64,000 nucleotides of DNA, taken from contig WPIO01000029.1 in NCBI GenBank assembly GCA_009760855.2, positions 2,834,001-2,898,000 on the forward strand. The letters are read 5' to 3'. Positions 56,097 to 64,000 of the stretch are shown piece by piece. The stretch comes from Cristatella mucedo (lineage: Eukaryota > Bryozoa > Phylactolaemata > Cristatellidae). The notes below the pieces were generated by a model. It was not told where the DNA came from. It searched no databases and was given only the letters and a program-made list of their open reading frames with translations. Numbering within the stretch: position 1 is the stretch's first letter; every line of letters begins with the position of its first letter. Both the position numbers and the translations under genes were made by a program.

Positions 56097-56505
56097 AAGT
56101 GCATGCATAGATGTGTACTGACCTCAAAGTTTAGAAAGCATGGCTAACATAACCAAATTTTTCATTCTGTATATCAGGTGGAACAAGAACCAATGGTTCC
56201 ATCTGAGGCTTTCATGCTGCTTCGTCAGAACTGTAATGATGTTTCTTAGCAGTAGGAAGGTCGGATAGACAGATGCTTGCCACTCCATCGATTCTTTACC
56301 GTCCGCTATCTTTTTCAGTGCTTGGATGTAGTCTTTTTAGTCGTCGCTGAGGTAACATAAATACTTCACTCATTGTAAAGAAGTAAAACATGCTTACTGT
56401 GCTGTGTAGTATTGTTTGTACTGTCGGGCGTGCATTGGATCAGGTAGTTGATACATTTTATGTCTGGTAGGTTGCTAAGCATATTTTTCTCGGGTAAACT
56501 TGCGT

Positions 56506-56730
<225 letters not shown>

Positions 56731-57021
56731 CGGAGAGAGAGAGGGAGAGGGAGAGAGTTACAGAAAACAGTTGCTTCCTCCTGTCGAATGAGGGGAACAT
56801 TGTGGTTTATACAACGTGGCTCCTTTTGTTTTACTTTAGAATGACTCTCCAATAGCCTGTTAGGTTGCCATGTTGACAGCAGTAGCACAGCTGAGAATCA
56901 GAAAAGTATTTTGCTCTTAATGTTAGGGTATGCTATTAACGGAATTCTGTGACAGCCACTGCTGGTTGCAAGAATTATCTGTCTTCTCAATAGTGCATGT
57001 ATGATTTCTTTTAATACTGAT

Positions 57022-57150
57022 TTGGTCACTTCATGACCTAGATCGTGGGTTCCAGTCCTACAATCAGCAATTCTTTAGTGGTCACTGTAAGTGCAAGTGA
57101 TAGCCGCTTAGGGTCTTCTGCTTTATATAAATGAGGCTGTTTAATCAGCT
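57022..57150 (+). repeat. tRNA-derived SINE, family 1, old partial copy
   Basis: TTGGTCACTTCATGACCTAG, GGGTTCCAGTCC (decayed B box), GTGATAGCCGCTTAGGGTCT, ATGAGGCTGTTTAATCAGCT. The tRNA-like head is mostly lost. Confidence 0.65.
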
Positions 57151-57654
57151 GACCTTCGCCATTTTACATTTGCTTCAAAATGGAGTGTGATGTAATTATC
57201 GAGAGTACTCGCCTTTCATTTCTGTGAGCTTGTACTAGTATTTAACGGGTGAGGTGATCAGTTTGTCATTAATGTTTCTTCTGCCATTTTTTATCGTTTC
57301 ATTTGTTATCTTTAAATCTGCCAGGTGTGTGTGCCATAGTGTGCTTGGCTGGCAATCATGGATTACATACGCACGCACGCGCGCACACGCACAGTGTCCT
57401 ACACAATGAGACTGCAGTCCCGTGTAACTCAAGGGTGTTCGATCATGTGTGCTTGCTTTCATCATCGAGTGGTCTTGTAGCTCACAACGGTTTTGCATGC
57501 ATCACAGTGAGCTGCAGGCTGTGTCACTCAGTCTCTTCAAAGAAGGCTGGTCCGTTTGCAAGCTGCAACAGAGTGCTGCCTCCTTTTCCTTTGCACTGAT
57601 CAGAGACTTGCGCCCTGCTCTATGCAGCAGGCAGGCAGCATAACAGAGCAGTAG

Positions 57655-57972
57655 ATGGAGCAGCATTTGGAATGCAATCCTCACTTTCCCTACCTTGCTC
57701 CCCCAGTAGGGAACTGCCAGCTGTCCCTTAATGACTTCCGGAGGTTTGTTGCCGACCTGCAAACGTGCCAAGGTTTCGGCTTACTCTATTCGGTTGACCC
57801 AGCAGGAGCTCTGTGCCACTTCGACCATAGTTTTTGCTCTTACGCCCGAGTGCCCAAATGGTCTTTAGCATATGTGGCGTCAGGACTCGCTGTGTACGAT
57901 TGCGGGTGTGCGTCCAAGGATGCTAGATCTGCTGCAGATGTAGCAGCAGCTGGAGGGAGAGGGCAGCAATAA
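57655..57972 (+). CDS. ORF of unknown function
   Basis: 105-codon ATG frame (MEQHLECNPHFPY) with balanced composition and six Cys, ending in a TAA that overlaps AATAAA (57968-57973). It could be a terminal exon with its own polyadenylation signal, for example from an acceptor at CTCCCCCAG (57700-57708). No family recognised. Confidence 0.25.
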   Translation: MEQHLECNPHFPYLAPPVGNCQLSLNDFRRFVADLQTCQGFGLLYSVDPAGALCHFDHSFCSYARVPKWSLAYVASGLAVYDCGCASKDARSAADVAAAGGRGQQ

Positions 57973-58607
57973 AGGTGTGCAGTAGCGCGAGGACAGTGTG
58001 TTCCGGTTAAGGAAGTGGCAGGCGGCTAGCCTTACATAAAGTTGAGTTCGGCAGCTGGCAGATCAGCTGGCTGACTTGAGAGGCCTGAAATGTACCTGGA
58101 AATGTTGTCCACCGTTGATTGCTGCTTTCTATACCCGGGGTGGTTATCGGCTGCTAGCTAACAGCCGGCTGAGATCGGCCTCTTTTTTTGTAGGCTCGTT
58201 TCCGGCGTGAATGCTAACATCGTCCTGGTGGCAGCCACTCTGCTAATTTGCATCAGCATCGCAGATGTATGCTCACGGTGCGGCAGATCAACTTTGCCGG
58301 CCACTGAAAGAAGTCCGGGTGAGCCCCGGGGGTAATTTGCTATAAGCAAGTTGCCCTAGCGGTTTTGGCAATGTGCTTCATTCGAAGACCATTTTTTTGG
58401 CATAGCCAAGTAGCTACTCGAAGAAGCCCCCAGCTGGTGGGCACCTGTCATAGTCATTGTCTTCGTTTGTAGCTCACGTGGATTCTCAAGCAAGCAGATC
58501 GTACAGGTACAGCCAATCAACAGTCTTGCTTCTAGGCCGGAAGTTTCTATCGCCATGCGGTTTTTCGCTCGGCTACTAACTGAAACTGCCTTGAACTTTT
58601 TTGCCAG

Positions 58608-58740
58608 CTACGCAGCCATGCATCAAGAGGATGAAGCCAGAGCTGCACGGGAGCTCAGCAACCAAGTGGCTGTACTGTGGGTATACGCCGGCTTGTATGC
58701 ACAGGCTGCTGCCAACATGAGGAGTGTTCACCCTGGCGCT
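58608..58740 (+). CDS. Exon-like segment, gene unknown
   Basis: A strong acceptor (CTTGAACTTTTTTGCCAG) and donor (GCGCT then GTAAGC) bracket 133 nt that are open in one frame: YAAMHQEDEARAARELSNQV and then AVLWVYAGLYAQAAANMRSV. The amphipathic, Ala-rich reading looks coding, but I do not recognise it. Its entry phase (one base) would fit a donor at 53914 and its exit phase (0) would fit the exon-like block at 63422. That chain is only arithmetic, not evidence. Confidence 0.3.
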
Positions 58741-58995
58741 GTAAGCCGCTTGCCAGTGAAACCCTTCCGTTTGTGACTTGTCTGCAGAAAGAACACTGAC
58801 TGCCGCAGATCAGTTCAGTTTGTAGGCCTCAGTAAGGAAGGGCTCAGGGTCCCGAGAGGCCCACTCCCGTGATTGGTTACCATTGATTTGATATGCACTG
58901 TGAAGCATGACCTCCTACCCTGCTGTGCCCTTGACATACCATACTTTCTAATTTTTATTAGCTTTTCATCGTTTATTAATTGTAATTTTATTTGT

Positions 58996-59060
58996 GAGGC
59001 ATTTGCATAGTGCCCCTAAGAGAACGAAATTTCTTTTTAGGACTTCATGTAGGCTGAAAA
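58996..59060 (-). repeat. LINE 3' tail, minus strand
   Basis: GGCATTTGCATAGTGCCCCT, AAGAGAACGAAATTTCTTTT, TAGGACTTCATGTAGG: decayed complement of the tail. Confidence 0.5.
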
Positions 59061-59074
59061 TAAAGCTGAAAGTA

Positions 59075-60136
59075 CCTTTGCTTTGTACCTTTGCTGTGAT
59101 CCCTCCCAGCCTTCGAGCACCTCAAATTCTCCCAACTCCCTTGCTGCAGGTATTGATGACATCCGCACATGGATGGCAGCAAATTTTCTTAAATTAAATG
59201 ATGATAAACAAGCTTACTAGTTATGAGCAAACCAAGTGTAATTCAGAAATTGGAAAGGCTAACGCTCAAACTTGGCTCATCATATCTCCTGTTGAATCTG
59301 CACGAAATCTAGGTGTCATGTTCCAAAGTGACCTCTCGTTAGACGACCACATCAGCTCCTCAATCAAGTCTGCCTACTTTCAGCTACATAACATTGCCAA
59401 AATTCGGGCTTGTTTAGATAAGGATACCACATCTAAGTTGGTCCATGCATTTATGAAATCCCGTCTTGACTTCTGTAACTCACTGCTTGCTGGCCTACCG
59501 GCATGTGCAATCAGGCGCTTACAGCTTGTGAGAACTCGGCAGCTAGGCTTGTTTGTCGTGAGCGTCGCAGTTGCCACATCACACCACTTCTCGCCGACCT
59601 GCACTGGCTACCAGTCAATAGCGAATCGACTCAAGGCTCTGTCACTCACAGTTAGATCCCTTCATTATTTGGCTCCTGCCTACCTATCGGATCTAGTCCC
59701 CCACCGAGCTAGGCATCGTAACACCCACTTTTGTGAATCAAATCGTTCAGCTGCACCTCGTACGAATCTAAAATTATTTGGAGACCGTGCATTCAGTTTG
59801 TATGCTCCCAAAGCCTGGAACTCAGTCCTGACTTGCATCACGACATCCCCTGACTTGACTACGTTTAGAAAGAAATTAAAACCGCACCTATTTATGACAG
59901 CATTTAGTGGGTCCCTGTGATTCGTCCTTTATGGGCTTAAGCGTGCTGACACCGTGCATGCTACCACTAGCCACATTTGCATGCTGACCCTGTGCATGTC
60001 ACCCTAATCATGTTGTTTATCAAGCATGAAACCACTCACCATTTGGCCGTGTTTCCTTTGCAGCAAATGTAAAGCGCTTAGAAAGAGATTGAGTTCTTTG
60101 AAGGGGCTTTATAAAGTGTATTATTATTATTATTAA
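59075..60136 (+). mobile_element. L2-type LINE, longest surviving ORF fragment
   Basis: Starts in the region QPSSTSNSPNSLAAGIDDIR/TWMAANFLKLN, then a 240-codon open frame (59198-59920) with ISPVESARNLGVMFQSDLSL, DDHISSSIKSAYFQLHNIAK, RLDFCNSLLAGLPACAIRRL, APAYLSDLVPHRARHR, FGDRAFSLYAPKAWNS and ...MTAFSGSL, then the 3' UTR, tail and (ATT)n. A one-base loss after QLV shifts the frame, and compensating changes near 59620 restore it, so part of the ORF is read out of register compared with other copies. Confidence 0.88.
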
Positions 60137-60224
60137 AAGAAAGTCAATTGATTTGTGATGGCAACCTTAACAATTGCAGCACATAAGCTCACAGGGCAAT
60201 GCTCACGGACAAAGCAAATACGGT

Positions 60225-60560
60225 GAAGAGCAGGGGGCTTTTTAGCTTTGCTTTAAATGCCATCAGGTCGGCGGATGTTGTGATGTCAGTCTGGAGTGAG
60301 TTCTAGACTTTAGGTGCTCAGGAGTTATTGGTCAGGTCTCCGAAAGGTTTGAATTTGATTAAGGGCAAAGCTAAACCACCCGAATCGAAGGATTGTGGTG
60401 CGAGGGAATACCCAAGGAGTAAGTAGCTGAGATAGAACAATTGGAGCAAGAGAAGGAAGCTGGAAGCTATAAGTGGGCAATAGGATAATGAAGTCTATGC
60501 ACTTATTGATGCCAGTGCAGGTTGGAATAGCTGTGATATTCACGACAGACAAGCCTCGCT
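60225..60560 (-). mobile_element. LINE fragment, minus strand
   Basis: Antisense LINE-like sequence (GGAGTGAGTTCTAGACTTTA, GATAGAACAATTGGAGCAAG, CTATAAGTGGGCAATAGGAT, GAAGTCTATGCACTTATTGA). Its junction with the preceding plus-strand LINE is close to 60140-60220. Confidence 0.55.
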
Positions 60561-60579
60561 ACCAAGTTATGTTCCATCT

Positions 60580-60647
60580 AGGTGTTAGCCTAGCTTGTAA
60601 GGTGCTTGCACCACATGACCCATGTCATGGGTTTGAGTCCTGCTGTA

Positions 60648-60648
<1 letters not shown>
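60580..60648 (+). repeat. Third tRNA-like SINE head before a CA tract
   Basis: TTAGCCTAGCTTGTAAGGTG resembles an A box and GGGTTTGAGTCCTGC a B box, spaced as in a tRNA. It runs straight into (AC)n. Too short to classify further. Confidence 0.45.

Positions 60649-60735
<87 letters not shown>
60649..60735. repeat. (CA)n microsatellite
   Basis: About 43 CA units between the SINE-like head and direct repeat copy A. Confidence 0.97.
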
Positions 60736-60740
<5 letters not shown>

Positions 60741-61665
60741 AGCTCGACAAATCAATGCATTATGGGAATTAACACAATTCTTAAACTTTGCCGAGACTTA
60801 CAAATCGCTGCCAAAAATGCTACCACGGGGTAAGATGAGGGAGCAGTAAATGTACAAGGTTGTACATGCAGCCACGGTTGGACTATTAGGTGTAGAAAAC
60901 ATGCGCCATTAATTTGTTTGGCAGTTTCACGTGGGTGTGGAAACAGTTTCTTTTTTCGAAGGATAGTTTCTGGCAGCACAATCAGAAGACGGTGAAGTAA
61001 GATTTTTTGGATATGCCAGATATACCTATCTAGAAAAATGCATCTTAGCTTTTTCGGGCACTTTATGGGAAATGTTCAAGGTTTGAGACTTCTTGTTTTG
61101 TGCATGCATCTGCACAGGCCAGATCTGGTTAGAGAATATGCAAGGAATCGGTAGTGCAGTTAGAGCAAGAAACCAGCTCATTACATTTCCCGATGAAAAA
61201 GAGCTGCAGATCACTAAAACACTGCTTTAGAAGTCTTGGCAAAAACACGAGTATCCAAAACCATTGTGACCTGCATAAATTATAATGTGTTCCGTGAAAT
61301 TATGAGTCAGTAGTTTTATTTAGTGTATGCATTTGGCAACCTGAGATAGCTAAAATCTAGGACAATTTTAAAGAATTCTTTAATTCCTTATTTGCCTGAA
61401 AATGCTGTTCGATTTTTTTCTTTCCACTACATCATCGAATATTATAATCCAACCATATCAAACTTACGGTGTTTAATGCTCAAATTAGCTTGCTTCAAAC
61501 TCTCAATGATTGCTGCAAAAATGCCCAACACGGTTCGTGAGATACATTTTTATAGAGTCAGATACTAGAAGCGTCTAGTAAATCTTATTTCGAAGTGCTC
61601 AGACGGTACTAGAAAATAATATCTGTCGAGAGTGGTGACTATGTTTGTAGCCAGAAATTGCCCCA
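60736..61665. repeat. Diverged direct repeat, copy A
   Basis: Aligns in order with 61995-62646: GCTCGACAAATCAATGCATT/GCTCGAAAAATCCATGCACC, GTGACCTGCATAAATTATAA/GTGATCTGCATGCATTTAAA, GCATTTGGCAACCTGAGA/GCATTTGGCAAACCGAGA, AGTAAATCTTATT/AGTAAATCTTACT. Copy A is longer by internal segments. No ORF or known element recognised. Confidence 0.75.
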
Positions 61666-61762
61666 GATGCTACAAAAGCAGGATCATTGTGCATATTTTT
61701 CACCTGGTGAGATAACTAGGTTGGTAACTTGTCCGATTTGTTACAAATATTGCTACTAACTT

Positions 61763-61888
61763 AAATCTATGCAGTCTAAGGATCGACTTATAATATCTGA
61801 TAACTCAGTTTTTTCAAGGACTTCAGGCCAAGGAAATTTCACCAGACCATACGATTTACATAAGTCGATCCTTAGACTGCATAGATTT
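61763..61888. repeat. Perfect 29-bp inverted repeat
   Basis: 61763-61791 (AAATCTATGCAGTCTAAGG..) is exactly complementary to 61860-61888, separated by 68 bp. It lies between the two direct repeat copies. Confidence 0.95.
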
Positions 61889-61994
61889 TTCATGCCAGCA
61901 CTGTATATATTAATGATATGCATATATCAGTACACACGCACACACACAGAGGATATATATTTATCCATATATAAACCCGTATAAACCAGTACTA

Positions 61995-62646
61995 TGGTGG
62001 CTCGAAAAATCCATGCACCCTGGAAATCAACACAAATCTCAAACATTGCAGAGCTTTATAAAATCAAAGTAAAAAATACTACCACAACGTATGATTAATT
62101 TGCGGAACCAATACATGGTTCTAGACTTCCTAAGAAATCGATCGTGCTTTCAAATAGAGAAACTAGCCAACTAGGTTTCAGGATTAAAATGAGCTTTATA
62201 ACTTCCTTAAAGTGCTTCTGAAGTCTAGTCTTCGCAAACACCCGAGATTCCAAAACCGCAGTGATCTGCATGCATTTAAACGTTTCCATTGAGATTGTGA
62301 GCAAGTATTACAATTCAGGACATGCATTTGGCAAACCGAGAGTTAAGACCTAAGAAATAGTTTAAAATAATTATGCATTCCATGTTTATCAGAAGTTGCT
62401 GTTGGGCGGTTTTTCTTAATTACCGCTTCATTGATTTATTGTATCCTTTCGAATCACGTGAGGCCTATGGTAGTGCATTCTCAAAATAGCACACTTTACA
62501 CTTTTGCTGGTTGCTAAAAATGCTCAAAGTGGTTGTAGAGATGCATTTTTCGAGAGGGTATACTTGGTGCTTCCAGTAAATCTTACTAGTCAGCTCTCAA
62601 ACACAAATAATGTCTTTTGAACGTGATGACTGTTTAGGAAGCCATA
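61995..62646. repeat. Diverged direct repeat, copy B
   Basis: Second copy of the 60736-61665 repeat, with smaller internal content. Like copy A it is preceded (61930-61950) by a short CA-rich stretch. Confidence 0.75.
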
Positions 62647-62850
62647 TATACATGTGGTCTGTGTGCACTTTCTTACTCTCAGCCAAGTATTGTCTCACTT
62701 ATTCTGCAGCCTGTGTTATTCCGATAAAACCAAGGTTGCATGAGAGTCACTGTCTGTACTTGAGTTCTGCTGCCAATGAGCTTATAGAACCAGTGCTTCC
62801 TTTGCTGTGACGAAGCCAAACACCCAGACAAGGTTCTTGTGGTAGAGCTA

Positions 62851-63161
62851 TGTTGTGTGTGCCTGTTGCTTCTCGGCCACTGGTGTGTGCCCATGGTGGT
62901 TGGGCGGTTGGCTCGGTGCGGCCTTTGATGTGGGCGGTTGTTTGGGCGGTTGGCTCGGTGCAGCCTTTGATGTGGGCATGTGGCCCACCACGGTGGCTCA
63001 CCACGGATGCACTCCCTTATCTGTGGTGAGTCAGCCCCTAGCTCATATATATATGTGCTGCTGGGAGCGGAATAAAGATTTGAGTCTCGTTCACCGCTCA
63101 CGTGTCTTCGTGTCTCTGTGAGACTCCACTAGGCTGCAGCCGGAGACACAGTAACATAACA
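62851..63161 (+). repeat. Solo LTR related to the gypsy LTR
   Basis: Its last 120 bp match 46530-46644 (CTCATATATATATGTG, TTTGAGTCTCGTTCACCGCT, GTGAGACTCCACTAGGCTGC, AGCCGGAGACACAGTAACA). An AATAAA at 63071-63076 sits where a U3/R polyadenylation signal would. The tentative start is TGTTGTGTG and the end AACA. A tandem duplication of TTGGGCGGTTGGCTCGGTGC (62898, 62944) lies inside. No pol is adjacent. Confidence 0.5.
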
Positions 63162-64000
63162 GCTATTGGCCGTAACGGTCATTTACTTGACCGATTGCTG
63201 GTACAGGTATTGACTTATGGCACCGGTGTACTAAGCTCTCTTTTATGTTTGCTCAGTCATTCAGTGTTAGTGCAAAGGCAGTTATTTGCACTGGGTCTTG
63301 CTACCTGAGCTTGAACTGGCCCCACAGGCTTGTATCCAGTGGCTTGCCTTCAGTGTGGGATTGAATGAACCTACGGTGGGTTAAATGTCTCTCTGTGATT
63401 GGTCCCTTCACACTCTCACAGCCGAGCTGCCCGGCTGGCTTCGGGCCCAGCTTTACCATCCTGAACACACGCACAGTATGCCCTGTGAGTGCTCTTTGGT
63501 GCTGTCATGTTCCTCGACAAAGACGATCTCGTGTTCGTCGCACTTTGAGGACGCAGTGAATGATATCGATGTTTGCTTGCACTGCTGCAGGGGACTCCTG
63601 CCTGTACAGCCAGCTAGTGCTTAGTGGCAGTGGAAGAATCCGTGCAGTAGTCATGAGTCCGTGCGCCTCGTCGACCTGTTACCGAGCAAGTCCACCTGGT
63701 TGGACAGGAAAGCACAGTGGATTCAGTGAGAGGAACCATTTGCCTATGGAAATGTGCTGGCAAATGACCGGCAAGGAAACTCAGTCACTTTGCAATCAGC
63801 GTATATCGAAAGAGACCCTCATTTGCCATCGGCCGACCGAATTTGATGAGAGTGTGCTGCAAAATAGGGCCGACCGATAGCTATAAGGGTTTACCATTTG
63901 TTTACTGCAAAGGTTGGTTATCAGTGACCATTTTGTTCCTTTCCTGCTTCTTTCTGCAAAAGATCGTGACGTCTGTGCCGGTCAAGCAAGTAAGGCCAAT
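63162..64000. other. End of window, no confirmed gene
   Basis: Apart from the exon-like block at 63422, this holds plus-strand ORFs of 60-106 codons with no domain. A second acceptor-like GCACTGCTGCAG lies at 63579-63590. Confidence 0.3.
63422..63484 (+). CDS. Exon-like segment, gene unknown
   Basis: 63 nt between a good acceptor (CACACTCTCACAG) and donor (CCCT then GTGAGTGC), open in all three plus frames. No recognised product. Surrounding ORFs (63365-63880) are short and also unrecognised. Confidence 0.2.

Overview
This window is animal nuclear DNA, most likely from an invertebrate bilaterian. The signs are long introns with GT/AG junctions, very long dinucleotide microsatellites, CpG-rich islands, tRNA-derived SINEs and many 5'-truncated L2/CR1-type LINE copies ending in (ATT)n. 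There is no bacterial gene organisation. The species cannot be named from the sequence. An intron-rich gamma-tubulin and a Btd-box Sp factor would fit a lophotrochozoan or similar lineage, but that is inference.

Two genes are well supported. (1) A complete gamma-tubulin gene lies on the minus strand from 43644 (ATG) down to 22665 (stop). It has 12 coding exons whose lengths and phases join into one 457-residue protein. Its introns (76 bp to about 6.3 kb) are filled with LINE and SINE insertions in both orientations. (2) A single long plus-strand exon at 17551-18420 encodes a 289-residue Sp-family transcription factor with a Btd box and three C2H2 fingers, sitting downstream of several kilobases of CpG-rich DNA. 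Weaker gene candidates are a plus-strand first exon at 53703 (possible reticulon-homology/RETREG-like hairpin protein), an alanine-rich ORF at 50559, and unidentified exon-like segments at 57655, 58608 and 63422.

Layout. 1-640 is AT-rich with a broken ORF. 765-3362 is the remains of a minus-strand LTR element without visible coding capacity. 3707-4219 is a pogo/Tigger-like DNA transposon remnant. 4.5-10.6 kb is SINEs, LINE tails and long GA, GT, GGGA and CT tracts. 10.7-16.5 kb is CpG-rich DNA with GGC and GCC triplet tracts. 17.5-18.4 kb is the Sp gene. 19.5-22.6 kb is repeats. 22.7-43.6 kb is the gamma-tubulin gene. 44.5-46.6 kb is a broken Ty3/gypsy element with a likely 3' LTR. 47-55 kb is repeats, a 410-bp GA tract and the weak gene candidates. 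55.15-56.1 kb is a remarkable long palindrome. 56.5-64 kb holds CA tracts, another LINE, a diverged pair of 0.7-0.9 kb direct repeats, and an LTR related to the one at 46.4 kb.

The most interesting structures are four. The first is the roughly 950-bp palindrome, whose transcript would be a long hairpin RNA. The second is a SINE family with an internal 12-bp stem that stays paired across divergent copies. The third is a second SINE family that shares the LINE's 3' tail hairpin, a SINE/LINE partnership visible directly in the window. The fourth is the diverged direct repeat pair with a perfect 29-bp inverted repeat between its copies.
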